Shown here piece after piece: positions 40,936-52,160 of a stretch of DNA of 64,000 nt. The position numbers and the translations under genes are program-made. The DNA is from Lichina pygmaea (lineage: Eukaryota > Ascomycota > Lichinomycetes > Lichinales > Lichinaceae), in NCBI GenBank assembly GCA_963422465.1, contig OY730171.1, positions 2,480,001 to 2,544,000 on the forward strand, read 5' to 3'. The notes below the pieces were generated by a model. The model ran no database searches, was not told where the DNA came from, and was given only the letters and a program-made list of their open reading frames with translations. Within the stretch, counting starts at the first letter, position 1. Every line of letters starts with the position of its first letter.

Positions 40936-42264
40936 ATGAACGGTCTCAAGAACTTGGCCACCAGTGGATGGCATCCGAACAAGTCAGGACAAAAAGAAAG
41001 CTGGCGTGGCGACTTCAAAGGCATCAATCAGATAGTGCGTTTGTCCCCTTTGTCATTTGGAACTTCAGCCAAGCTCTACTCGAGTCGAGGCTTCACTGTG
41101 CTTCGTACTTACGTGCCTGCTCGTGCTTAGGCCGGCTGGGTTGGCAAGACGAAGAGCTCGTCCGCTTCATCGCCCCCAGCACAAGAGCACAGATCTACCC
41201 CGCTGTCGAAACTGCAGGATCCGGATAAGTTCGGACCACCACCCAAGAATGTACGATACTACGGCGGTCAATCGTCGTCGGTCTCCCGCGGTCCCAATGC
41301 GACGCAGCCCGTCCAGTTTGGAGTGGCTAGGCGCGAGCCATCTCCTGAACCGCAGAAGGAGGACCTAGGGGCAGTCGACGAGCCACCGATGGAGCAAGAG
41401 CCCCTTCCAGCGCCGTCTCGAACCCTTACAACCGAGTCGGTCCACGAGGCGGCTCCCAGATTGCCTCCTCGCAGATTCAATACCGATGGCACCGGGCAGG
41501 GTGCAGCTCCGCCCGCGGGCAGCGGAAAGCCGGCACTCCCTCCGAGGCTGCCGCCCCGACCTTCCACCACCACCAATGTCCAGAAGGTCAACCCACCCGA
41601 CAGCGGTTCCGCGCCGGCGAGAGACGGTGCCGACATCACTCGACTTAATCGAGACGCGTTGGATAGCTTAGGCAAGGCCGGCGTGTCGGTTCCCGGATTC
41701 GATATCGGAGCGAGATCAGGTCCACCGGCGGGGGCCTCTGCGTCGCGAGGCGAGCAAACACGTGGCGTCGTGGGTCGAGGGGCAGAATCAAATCAGATCC
41801 AGCAGCTCAGCTCGCGGTTCTCGACGCCGCAACCGGCGTCGTCCGCTCCTGCAGCCGACGACGGGGCTCCCAGCACCGGTACGACCTTCGCTCAAAAACA
41901 GGCGGCGATACGCACGATATCGAACCTTCAAAAGAACCCGGCCTCTGTGTCTCTGGCAGACGCAAAAACTGCCGCGAGCACGGCGAACAACTTCAGGCAG
42001 CGACATGGCGCTCAAGTAGCCCAGGGCCTGACTGCGGCAAACGAGATCAACAACAGGTACGCGGTGAGCGCGAGGCTCGGTTCGCAGATGCCACCACCCT
42101 ATCAGGAGACATGCAACAAGGCGGCGGACTCACCCCGGCCAGCCGGTCAGTCGGGCAAAAAGCCTCCACCGCCTCCACCACCCCCGAAAAGGCGCGAGCT
42201 GGTCGATGCCGTGAATGCAGGCGTCATGCCACCCCCGCTCTCGTTGGCGAACAAGCCCAGGTGA
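40936..42264 (+). CDS. AIM3: Actin-patch regulator AIM3, N-terminal and Pro-rich part
   Basis: AIM3 binds actin-patch proteins and slows barbed-end filament growth. Exon 1 (40936-41034) encodes NLATSGWHPNKSGQKESWRG followed by DFKGINQI; a 96-nt GT-AG intron leads to exon 2 (41131-42264), starting AGWVGK. This WHPxxKxGxKESWRGDFKG-GINQxAGWxGK block is diagnostic. A long disordered stretch follows with repeated polyproline (LPPRLPPRPS, KKPPPPPPPPKRRE) and an Ala/Asn helix region AAIRTISNLQKNPASVSLAD characteristic of fungal AIM3/GMPS-like proteins. The frame stops at 42262 in AGGTGA, where GTGAAC could also be a splice donor. The C-terminal domain continues downstream but is interrupted (next entry); I could not find an intron that joins it in phase. 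Confidence 0.8.
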
Positions 42265-42371
42265 ACCTGGGGCGGCGAAGCCGCGTAAGTTTTTTTCTTC
42301 TTGGTGGACATTTCCAGGCTGCGCAGATGACCACCGCTGCCCTCTGGGAGAATCTGGTGGGGATCTGATCC

Positions 42372-43211
42372 GTGGTGCTTTTCCTCAACGTGACTCGAGA
42401 CTTGGATTTGCATTTGCGGTCACCGTGGTTCGTCAAGCTGCCACGGAGGTTCCTCCGTCAGCCGGCCGAGAGCCTTGGAGACGAGTCCTTCCGCTCGTCA
42501 TTCGAGCAGAAACAAAAGGGATTCCGGATCTCGAACACCATCACGACCGTCATCCTTCGGACCCAGACGAGGTGCGTCGCCCCGTTCCGCGTGGTCTGGG
42601 ACTCGGCGGACCCACGGCGCAGCGTCCGCGCCGAGCAGAAGCACCTACCTCCACCCCCGCCGCCTTCAGCCGCGCAGCTCACGGCAGCTCGAATCCGCTA
42701 CGGGCGACGCATCGTTCGCTGGTGCCTTGAACCGCGATGAACTCGGATGGGCAACGGCGAGTGCTGGACGCTGGCCGCGAACGAGCTGGAGGCAGTGGCC
42801 GAGCGATGCAGGTTACGTGCGGAGCCGCCGGTCCTGCCGAGTCGCGAGACGGTGCACGGAAGTTACATCTTCGTCCACTCGATGCCAAGCACCGCCAAGA
42901 CGGCGGCCAGCCCGCACGCGGCCGGCGTGGTCGAAGAAGACATCTTGGATCTCAGGAACGTCCACTTCCTCAGGGTCTTCACGTCGGGCTCGTCCAAGAT
43001 CGCCTCTGAGCGGATCATGGAGACGGCCAAGCCTACGGCCCTGTTCACGGGGGCGCGCGACAACGTCATGCATGCCCTCTAGCGGAACGTCGACCCTGGC
43101 GGCCAGAGGGTACAGACGGGCAGCTGCCGCTTCGACGAGCTCGTCAGAGACGGCACGAGGATCTTTCGGCCGATGCCCGAGACATGGCTTGCATTTGATA
43201 CAGGGCGGTAG
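42372..43211 (+). pseudogene. AIM3: AIM3/BBC1 C-terminal domain with in-frame stop codons
   Basis: One frame carries the complete cysteine-proteinase-fold C-terminal domain of AIM3/BBC1: DLDLHLRSPWFVKLP, then WDSADPRRSVRAEQKHLPPP, AARIRYGRRIVRW, GNGECWTLAANELE, VHGSYIFVHS, RNVDPGGQRVQTG and LVRDGTRIFRPMPETWL. Two stops interrupt it in that same frame: TGA at 42738-42740, between RIVRWCLEPR and TRMGNGECW, and TAG at 43080-43082, between NVMHAL and RNVDPGG, where relatives have Glu. No GT-AG intron could remove either without deleting conserved residues. A third in-frame TGA at 42366-42368 lies just before the recognisable domain. Everything else is intact with no frame change, so loss looks recent, or the stops are sequencing errors or recoded. 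Only the N-terminal part would otherwise be made. Confidence 0.65.
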
Positions 43212-45206
43212 TAGTAGTGGTCCCTCGCTCGTGTCGCCTATCCCTCGTCTCGCTGTGCTTAGGGGGAGACCTCAAATCCTGGCTGGAAGCTGTCCGACTT
43301 GATTCATCTGCGCTCTCATGCTCGTCCATACCGTTCGTAAGGAGTACAGAGTACGGAGTACGCCGGTCAAGATATCAGGCCTCAGTAACCGCTTTTGTGC
43401 GACGATCTACCACTACAGTGCTCCGTACGTCTAGTCAATTCAATCTTTGGTTCTTCAAATATCTCTTTGACTATGGTTCTTGTAGACTCTTTGGTGGATC
43501 CCTTTGCTTCTTTTGCTTTGGGTAGTACGGGTATTATTGGTGCTATTGCCACACCCTCCTTTGATAGGCACGGACCCCCACCCCCCTCCCCCCCCCCCTC
43601 TCCCCCCTCCCCCGAGCTTTGTAAGTTTTACAAGTAGGGAACAATGGCATGGTGGATTTGTTACTGTAGCACGATACTCCCGGGTTAGGACTGTTAGGGT
43701 CACGCCCCCTGATCTACGCAGCGAACCCCCCCGTACGGAAGTACGTACCGTATTACTCCCTCACGCCCCTTCTGCCCCTCAGTCCTGCTGTACGAGGTTC
43801 GCCAGCAGAAGTCTGCAAGCATACCGGAGCGGCTGCACGGGCTGGTACACGAACTCTCTTGTAACTTTTGTAGTAGTCCACCACGGCGCCGCACATTTAC
43901 AAAACTTTTTCTTTGATGTGATGTTTCGACAGCTCCAGTACTGTACGAGTACGGAAGTAGGCTTGGTTGCAGACTTCTGCCGGCAAGAGAGGGTACGGAG
44001 TACTGTCCGCACCAAGTACGGAAGTACGAGGGTATCTTTTGCGGGTCTGACCTCGCAGCAGGGGGTGGTTTTTTTCTGTAAAGATAAGGAGTCAATTGGT
44101 ATTTACAGAATGAGATGATATATATCAATTTCGTTGGAATTGGTTCTTTGGTGGGATCGGAAAATATTCTTGGCAATCAGCTTTGGCTTTCCACCGCCAG
44201 TCCAGCCCAAAAGCTCTCCGTCGCCAGTCTCCTTGGTACCTTCGTACTGTAAGCATATCCTGGGCACGTGGTCACGGGACGGTCATCTCTGGACCCCCCC
44301 CCCCCCCCCCCCCCCCTGCCCCTTCAATCATTTGGATGTGACGGTTCAAGTGAACACTGAATTCTTGCTGATCTGCCAGTTAATTGCAACGGACTCCTCG
44401 ATGCCCTCTCACAGGAATTGAACGCCTGCACCTAGTGATCGATCGCCTGCAGAAGTACAGTAACTTACAGTGTCGTCGGCGGTGGTGAATTGGTCGAATT
44501 GCACACCCCCTAGGCTTCGAGCCCCTCTATCAAAAGCAATGGGACAAGCCGGCCCCGCGGAACAGGGCGCCAATTTACTTCGGTGCACTACGTTTTCCGA
44601 CTGACATTTCGAGATCACGCCGACGTCGACGCTGCCGTCGATACTGACAGCATACGAGTACTCCTGTGACTCGGTACGGTACTTACGTCTTGGCCTGGTG
44701 AATATCAGCTGTCGCCTTGTCCGGACGAGGACACCACCGTGTGACGGGTAATTACAGGGTTCAGCGTACGGTAAAGGACCGACGTTACTGGCAGTCCGCA
44801 CGCTCCGTATAAGCAAAGGAGGCTCTGCGTTTACTAGTACGTAACGTACTACCAGATGGAGAAGGCGGTCTGGCGCGCGGCACGGCAGTATCGTGATCGA
44901 CATCAACGTCCCCATGCTCCAGGCCAGCGGACCCGCGTCACTAGGTCAACCCCGCCCCATCACCGCTGCCGCTACCCTCGTCGAGCTCCACCGGCGCCGT
45001 ATATCTACCACAGCTCGGCGCACATGTCTCCCTCGCCTTCCGAGCCTGACCGAGCATCGGCCACCCTCACTTTGACCCCAGCTTTTCTTTGTCTCCCGCT
45101 TGTCGTACGCTCCGCCGCTCCTTCGGTGCTCTAGGAGTTTCGGGCCTGTGCCCGATCGAGGGAGCGCTCGACCGACGGTCGGACCGGTCGGTCCAGTCGG
45201 TCCACG
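43212..45206. other. Gene-free interval upstream of the antiporter gene
   Basis: No gene. GTACGGAAGTAC occurs at 43733 and 44016 with partial copies between; C-rich runs lie at 43567-43615 and a poly(C) tract at 44294-44316. 44990-45206 is the likely promoter and leader of the antiporter, with CGGACCGGTCGG-type tandem palindromes at 45178-45200. Confidence 0.45.
44294..44316. repeat. Poly(C) tract of 23
   Basis: Longest of the C or G homopolymers in the window, in gene-free DNA. Confidence 0.85.
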
Positions 45207-48200
45207 ATGGCTTCCTCCGTCACGAGCGCGGCGACGACGGCGACCTCGCTCGCCTCGTCCGACGGCTCGTCGCCCACGTACCGGGCCACGCCTCAGGGAG
45301 GGATTCTCGAAGGGCAGGATCCGTCGGTGTACGACGCCAAGAACCCCATCACCTTGTTCATCGTGCAGGTATGTTTCCCCCCCGCCGTCGTCCCTGAACC
45401 TTCGGCCGACCTGGGCAGAGCTCGAGAGCGTGGGCTAAATTCGTGTCGTCGGCGTCCCCCAGGCGGCCGTCATCATCATCTTCTGCCATCTGCTACATTT
45501 CCCGCTGTCGCGCATCCGACAGCCCAGAGTGATCGCCGAGGTCATGGGCGGCATTCTGCTCGGACCGTCCGTCATGGGACGCATCCCCGGCTTCACCACC
45601 TCCATCTTTCCGGACGAGTCGATGCCGAACCTGAACCTCGTCGCCAACGTCGGCCTCGTGCTCTTCCTGTTCCTCGTCGGGCTCGAGGCCGATCTGCGAC
45701 TGGTCGTGTCGAACTGGCGTATCGCCTTCAGCGTCGGCGCGGCCGGCATGATCGTGCCCTTCGGGCTCGGCTGCGGCATCGCCTACGGTCTCTTCCACCA
45801 GTTCAACTCCGAACCGGGCATCGTCCCCATCGGCTTTGGCGTCTACATGCTGTTCGTCGGCGTCGCCATGGCCATCACCGTGGGTCTTCTCCCTCGAGCC
45901 GGCTGCTCTTTCCTTGCCCCTCCCGCTGACCTTTCCCTCCCCCTCTACCCCCGCCGCAGGCCTTCCCCGTGCTCTGTCGCATCTTGACCGAGCTCAAGCT
46001 CCTGCGCACCTCGGTCGGCACGATCGTGCTCTCCGCCGGCGTCGGCAACGACGTGGTCGGCTGGATCCTTCTCGCCCTCTGCGTCGCCCTCGTCAACGCC
46101 GGCTCCGGCCTGACGGCCCTGTGGGTGTTCCTGACCTGCACCGGCTTCGTCCTCTTGGTCGTCTTCGTCGTCCGCCCCGCCTTCCTGTGGGTCCTGCGCC
46201 GCACCGGCAGCCTCCACAACGGCCCGACCCCCGGCGTCATGACCCTGACCTTGCTCATGGTCTTCATCTCGGCCTGGTTCACCAACATCATCGGCGTGCA
46301 TCCGATCTTCGGCGGCTTCCTGGTCGGCCTCATCTGTCCGCACGACGGCGGCTTCGCCATCAAGCTCACCGAGAAGATCGAGGACCTCGTCACCGTCTTC
46401 TTCCTGCCGCTCTACTTTGCCCTTTCGGGCCTGAACACGAACCTCGGTCTCCTCGACAACGGCATCACCTGGGGGTACGTCATCGGTGTGCTCGCCGTCG
46501 CCTTCTTCGGCAAGATCGTCGGCGGCACCATCGCCGCCAGGCTCTGCAAGCTCGTCTGGCGCGAGAGCCTCACGATCGGCGTCCTCATGAGCTGCAAGGG
46601 TCTCGTCGAGCTGATTGTCCTGGTGAGCCCGAGTCCGCGAGCGCCGCCCGCATCCGGGGAGCCCCTCCTCCTTCTCCTTCTCCGTCTCCTTCTTGCCCTC
46701 GCTAATGCGCTCCGGCGTCAGAACATCGGTCTCCAGGCGCAGATCTTGAGCACGCGCACCTTCACCATCTTCGTCGTCATGGCGGTGGTGACGACCTTCG
46801 CGACCACGCCCATGACGTCCTACCTGTACCCGCCCTGGTACCAGAAGAAGCTCGAGGCCTGGAAGCGCGGCGAGATTGACTGGGACGGCAACCGGCTGAT
46901 CGAGACCGAAGACGGCAGCGACCGGGACGCCGTCAGCATCGAGAAGCTCCAGAACGCCCACGTCCGACGGCTGCTCGTCTACCTCCGGCTCGATAGCCTG
47001 TCCGGCCTGGTGACGTTCGTCGGTCTGCTCGGCGGCAAGAACGCCGCCGGCGCGGTCCACAAGACGCATCCGCTCAGGCCGAGTGCCGCCGCCGCCGCCA
47101 ACAAAGCCGAACCGGCTGTGGCCGAGCAGGACGGGGAGGCCGCCGACGACGCGCCGGCCATCGTCGTCCGCAAGCGGCCCGTCGAGGTCCACGGCCTGCG
47201 CATGGTCGAGCTCACGGAGCGGACGTCTTCGATCATGAAGGTTTCCGAGCTCGACGACGTTCGGGATCCCGTCGTCGACGTCTTCCACACCTTCGCGAAC
47301 CTAAACAACGTCGCCGTGTCCGGCGGCGTCGTCGTCGTCCCGCACGACTCGTACGCCGAGACCCTGACGAGGAGGGCCTCGGAAATGTCGTCCGACCTCC
47401 TGCTGGTGCCGTGGGGCGGGAACGGAGAGATCTCCGAGGCCAGCGACGCCTTGATGCCCCAAGGTCCGGACGACCGCTTCGCCCACGGTTCGTACCACCA
47501 ATTTCTCTCCGCCGTCCTGGGCGACTCGACGTGCAACCTGGCCGTGCTCGTCAACAACGGCTTCGGCGGCGGCCAAGGAAAGCAGGCCGCGAGGCCGTCC
47601 ATGAAGCGAAGCTTCAGCGCCCTGAGCCTGCCGAGCGCGAGGGAGGTGCCGACCGCGCCGGTCGCCGAACGCAGCCACCACATCTTCTTCCCCTTCTTCG
47701 GCGGGCCGGACGACCGTGCCGCCCTGAGGTTCGTCTTGCAGCTGGCCGAGAACGTCAACGTCACGGTCACGATCCTCATGCTCGACCGACATCCCACCAG
47801 CGCACCCACCACCGTCACCGCTCCCGCCGCCGCCGCCGCCGCCGCCGCCGCCTTGACCACCGAACCCAAGACGCAGCCGTCGTCAGAGGGCACGTCGGTC
47901 GCGGAGACCCAACCGGCCGCTGCCGACACGGCCCTCGACGAAGACCGGGCCTTCTTCTGCTCGATCCGAGACTCGCTGCCCCGAGCGCTCGAGGCGCGCG
48001 TCGTCTTCCACACCATATTCACGCGGCAGCCTCTGCGGGACGCCTTTGCCCGGGCCCAGACCGAGGTCGGTCAGGCGTCTCGGAACGCCGGCGACCTCGT
48101 CGTCGTCGGCCGGCGCAGCGGGGCCGAGCCCTCGACCCGCGACGAGCTGACGGCGCTGCTCGCCTCCCTCGGCAGACCGTCGGCAAGCGGCTCCGAGGCG

Positions 48201-48287
48201 ACGCACGCTCTCGGCGACGCGGCCGAGGCCATGATCGTGGGCAAAGTCAAGGCGAGCGTGCTGGTGATCCGGGCCGCCACCGCTTGA
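45207..48287 (+). CDS. KHA1: K+/H+ antiporter of the KHA1 (CPA2) type
   Basis: Exons 45207-45368, 45463-45879, 45960-46622 and 46722-48287 give 935 residues. About twelve membrane helices form the exchanger: IIIFCHLLHFPLSRIRQPRV, GGILLGPSVMGRIPG, LVLFLFLVGLEAD, then the ion-binding helix AGVGNDVVGWILLAL with the Asn-Asp pair, FGGFLVGLICPHDGG, VFFLPLYFALSGL and MSCKGLVELIVLNIGLQAQI across the last splice. A cytosolic tail of about 450 residues follows, with low-complexity Ala and Thr runs (poly-Ala near 47826-47853) and a final universal-stress-like segment DLVVVGRRS. KHA1 acts in Golgi or other internal membranes in potassium and pH homeostasis. Introns 2 and 3 contain no stop in frame, so unspliced reading would insert residues; splicing restores family sequence. 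Confidence 0.9.
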
Positions 48288-49297
48288 GGTAGCCTCCCGC
48301 GGGAGTACGGCGATCTCTCTGCGGCCTACAGTATCTGCGCAGCGGTTGGAGGGTATGTCACTCGGCGACGACGGCGTCACCTGAGAGCTTCTTGGGTCCA
48401 CGTCTCTTGCTACATCATGGTCTGGGGCGGTCGTGTCGACTACGGCTTGGGGCATAGCGGCATGTCATTCTGCTTTCTGCGTTCTTTCTTTTGTTTCACT
48501 CTTTCTACCTTCGTTTCTTCCCTACTCTCTTCTGCTCTCCTCCCTTGACTATGCTCCCTTCCCTCTCCTGCTTTGACAACTTTTACCTCTATTGCTTGGG
48601 GGAGGAGACATTACATCCTTAGCCTACTTGCAGCATTCAAGCATACGACACGAGTTATGAAATCAACAGGACCATCCTCACATCTACCGAGTACGAATCG
48701 GAACCCTCTGGAAGAAAAGACAACAAGCACCAATTCTCCTGCGTGCACGACGGATGAACCCTTCCAACGACTCTCGAGATGCCATCTCGATACTTGGATC
48801 CCCCTCCTTCCCTGCATACCGCACCAACCAACATCTCGACCGAAGAGAGCAGCAGTTCTGCCAAAGATGACGCTCTCGAGTCCCCCGCGCCTCTTGTAAT
48901 CAGTCGTAGGATTTTTGAGCCCAAGAAGTGGGGGCTTAGGTCGAGAGTCGGAGGGCCAAGATACGCGCTTTCAAGATGGGTGGAGATGGTGGGGATTGCT
49001 CCCAGTGGTGTGGTATGGCGTGGTATGGTGTAGTATGAGGAGGTATGAGGAGGTATGAGCAGGTTTGGGGAGCTAGACTCGGTGGTTGATGGGACCGGCG
49101 AGGAGACGTATTCGACAATGACGGACGATCTAACGTCTGCACCATTGTACATCGACACTGTGAGCACTCTAGTGTACCAGATACCCCTGCGTGCCCCGGC
49201 CACGGGGGCCAATGGGAGCAAGTTTCGGACGTACGGAAGGGCGGGGAGGAGGGTGGTACTTGCCCCACCCCCTCCCCCCTGGCGCCGGTAGATGCGA
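48288..49297. other. Gene-free interval left of the MITE
   Basis: No gene. 49010-49075 has GGTATGGTGTA and GAGGAGGTATG tandems. 49223-49260 resembles a degraded copy of the MITE's terminal repeat in the outward right-end orientation, perhaps a relic of an older insertion. Confidence 0.45.
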
Positions 49298-50119
49298 TAC
49301 TGCCTACCCGTGCCACGGGGGGCTACACCCCCTCCTCCCACACCTTCGGTACGTCCGGAACACCTCTCTATCCAGAGAGGTGTCTAACACCGGAATGAAA
49401 GTATCAGCGGTATGAAAGGTTTTTGATCACTACTTGACTGCAACATCTATAACTTCACAACAGAGCGACTAAATTGAAATGTAAGCAGCTCAATTGATTC
49501 TCCTACTTCTCTACTATAATCCCTGAAGATATAGACTTCTCTAGATTTTTGTGGTGCTGTTGAGAAGCTATGGTAGTTGTCACTCACAGAACAGATTCTC
49601 GACAACATCAATTTGAAACAGCTGCAACTCCACAACTAGATAGACAAGTGATAATTTTTATGTGCCTATCTGATTCCCCTACTCTTCTACTATCATCCCT
49701 GATGCTTCAGGCACTTCCAGATTCTACTGGTATTGTTGAGTAACTACTGTAGCTACCATAGCCACGTTAGCTTACTATAGAAACTTGAGTCGTCCGCTTC
49801 GCTTCTCTCAGACATGCGATCTTTTGGTCACTCTTCCTTGTTTTGTAGATATATTACTTTCATGGCTTGTAAAAAGGCCTGCAACCTCAGAAACGATAGT
49901 GTAGAAGTACAGTAGAGGAATCAAATGAGCCAGTTACATTTTCATGTAAGTCATTGTGTTGTGGAATTATAGGCATTGCAGTTGATTCTATCAAGAAAAC
50001 CTTTCATACCGCTGATACTTTCATTCCGGTGTAAGACACCTTTCTGGATAGAGGTGTTCCGGACGTACCGGAGGTGCGGGAGGAGGGGGTGTAGCCCCCC
50101 GTGGCACGGGTACTGCCTA
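49298..50119. mobile_element. Non-autonomous Mutator-like MITE with 9-bp target-site duplication
   Basis: The element spans 49307-50110 (804 bp) between two perfect copies of TACTGCCTA (49298-49306 and 50111-50119). Terminal inverted repeats of about 115 bp (49307-49423 and 49996-50110) start CCCGTGCCACGGGGGG and differ at only about ten places. Each repeat contains an inner hairpin around CACCTCTCTATCCAGAGAG. The interior is AT-richer, encodes nothing, and holds a 69-bp direct repeat (49496-49564 and 49672-49740, roughly 70 per cent alike). Long inverted ends with a 9-bp duplication are the signature of Mutator-like elements; hAT elements give 8 bp. The perfect duplication suggests a fairly recent insertion. 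No transposase is in the window. Confidence 0.85.
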
Positions 50120-50354
50120 ATTATCGTACTTTCCTGATTGTGCGCGACCAAGAAGTGTCTGTACTCGTACTCGTACGTGCGAGTTAGGGCTACCGTACCG
50201 TAGGGCTAGTAGTCACATGATCTGGTACGGTAGCCACACACGCCACATTATCGGTACCGTACCGTAATTTACCCGTACCGTAATTTTACCTCTCCCCGTG
50301 CCCCTCACCCCGCCGTCTCTTTCCCCCTTCCACCAGCCGGATTCTCCACAATCC

Positions 50355-50847
50355 ATCTTCAACGCAGCAAATTCCAAAACATCAGCAACTTTCAAGCACC
50401 TGCAAGACGTCTTCTCCTTCTACTCCTCTCGAAGATGACGGGCTCTACGACGTTTCTGACAAGGCCGTGTCTAGACATTTGGGTTTTCCACCGGCTCAGC
50501 TCTCGAGCCCAGCCTTCCTCGCTCCTGCGGGAGAGAGTCGACAGGCTGTGGCCCTGCCACCACCACCACCACCACCACCACTGTCGCGCTCCGCTCCCGG
50601 TCTGTACTGTACTTCCGGATGCCTGCCCAAATTCCGCCAGCCCCGGCTTGTCGATTCTCGCACGAGCGAGGAAGGCTGCGTCGGAGAGCTGAACCAGTGG
50701 AAGGACGAATTATCAGACATGACGATCTTGGACACAGCCTTGTCGGGAATGTTGTGGAGCTGTTTACCTTCGAGGAAAGCAGAAGGACAATACGCCTTGC
50801 AGGTGCTTGGAATTGCTGTTGTTTTGGAATTTGCTGCATTGAAGATG
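50355..50847. repeat. Large imperfect inverted repeat (two arms of about 190 bp)
   Basis: The left arm (50355-50546) matches the reverse complement of the right arm (about 50650-50847) at roughly three quarters of positions, with long identical stretches such as GCAGCAAATTCCAAAAC and CAGCCTTCCTCGCTC. The roughly 100-nt spacer carries a (CAC)n run at 50558-50582. Each arm, read inward, encodes similar peptides (STGSALEPSLPRSC versus STGSALRRSLPRSC), so it may be an inverted duplication of an exon-like piece of unknown origin. Confidence 0.7.
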
Positions 50848-51483
50848 AGAATTCAACCTGCCAGACAAAAGGGTCCCTAAGCTGTGCATGCTGGGCGCTG
50901 TCTAGGTCAGCCGAAAACCTCGCTCCATCCTACCTCGCCCCATCTGTGTAGCCTACTCCACTACCACTTCTTCGCGCTTCTCCCATGTTCCTTGTCACAT
51001 CTTTGAGGGCTGATCACCAGTAGCACTAGTACTAGTATCAGCACTCGTCCAGTTAGCAACCTGCAGTCAACACCACCACACCACCACAACTACCAAAATT
51101 GTGTCGATGTACAAAAGACAAGTGGTTCTAGTCCTACACGTCTGAGATAAGGAGATGTCAGCAAAGATAAGTGTCTAGTAAGTGAAGTTCCTCCAAGAAT
51201 AGAGAAGGTCGAATCTATCTAATTATAGTACTCGGAGAGCAGTATGCCACGTACAAGGCATGTTGGGGCAAGAGCTTCAAGCTCTGATCCAGACCTCGAA
51301 GACGAAGAGTGACCCAAGTACACATGTAGCACAACTACAATGGCATCGGCCTATTGAGAAAGGGAGAAGTCTGCTCTATTGAAACCCTCAAGGGCTCGGG
51401 GCTATACCGTATTCTATCACGTGACAGTCGATATCAGTTAGTGAGCGATTTTTCAAGTTTTCAACCCTCTACTTCAAATCGCC
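50848..51483. other. Interval between the inverted repeat and the pogo remnant
   Basis: No gene. Holds the second copy of the 33-bp repeat at 51379-51410 and TCACGTGA at 51417-51424; the last 100 nt are probably the 5' end of the pogo element. Confidence 0.4.
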
Positions 51484-52160
51484 ATGGAGAAGACATATGA
51501 TGACTGAATAAGTGATGCTCCTGTGGAGCTTAATCTAGAAGACCGAGTCAACTATTCTGCCACTGCTTTGAGGTATAATGTCAGCCGCCATGCACTTTCT
51601 CGACAGCACCAAGGAAAAAGCACCTCTCACAAGGTGGTCAATGCGACAGTCTGGCAAGCGCTTTCCGAGACTCAAGAAGCAAAGCTAGTGGAGTGAATTA
51701 GTGCCCATAGTGTTCAGGGATAGCCAATGACCCCCCAGGTTGTCCGGGACCTAGCAGAGCGTATTGCTGGAAGGCCGCTAGAAGAGTGCTGGACTCAACA
51801 TCTCGTACAACGCCCATTCCGATGAGCTTGAGAGTATCTTCCTCAAGCCAATAGACAAGCAACGCAAATAGGCTGAGCCTGTGGTCCATATCAAAGCTTT
51901 CTATCAGCTGGTAACATCATCTATAGTCTAATTTGTGAATAATATGCTAACTTTTATCTAGCTGTCGGATACTGTTGAGAAATACCAGATCACAGCAGAA
52001 AACATCTACAATGTTGATGAGAAAGACTTCATGGTTGGTCAAGGACATGCCTCCCGACGAATTATCAACAAGAAAGCCCACAAAGCTGGCAAAATTCTCG
52101 GTGCCAATCAAGATGGGAGCCGGGAGTTCGTGACTTTTCTGGCGTGTATCTGAGTGACTG
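51484..52160 (+). mobile_element. Decayed pogo/Fot1-type DNA transposase fragment
   Basis: Plain DNA transposon remnant. The frame reads RVNYSATALRYNVSRHALSR (psq-type helix-turn-helix), LSETQEAKLVE then PMTPQVVRDLAERIAGRPL (CENP-B-type DNA-binding region), and, after a well-formed intron (51911-51961, with a TGCTAAC branch site), LSDTVEKYQITAENIYNVDE (start of the DDE domain, first Asp) and KDFMVGQG, then GSREFVTFLACI. Several in-frame stops occur, including TGA at the expected Trp of LVxWI, a G-to-A change of the kind left by repeat-induced point mutation. The rest of the DDE domain is missing beyond about 52160, so this is a 5' fragment of roughly 200 codons. Ends of the element were not found. 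Confidence 0.8.

Noticed and set aside
49307-50110. hAT-type MITE
   Set aside because: The target duplication is 9 bp, not 8, and the inverted ends are far longer than hAT ends.
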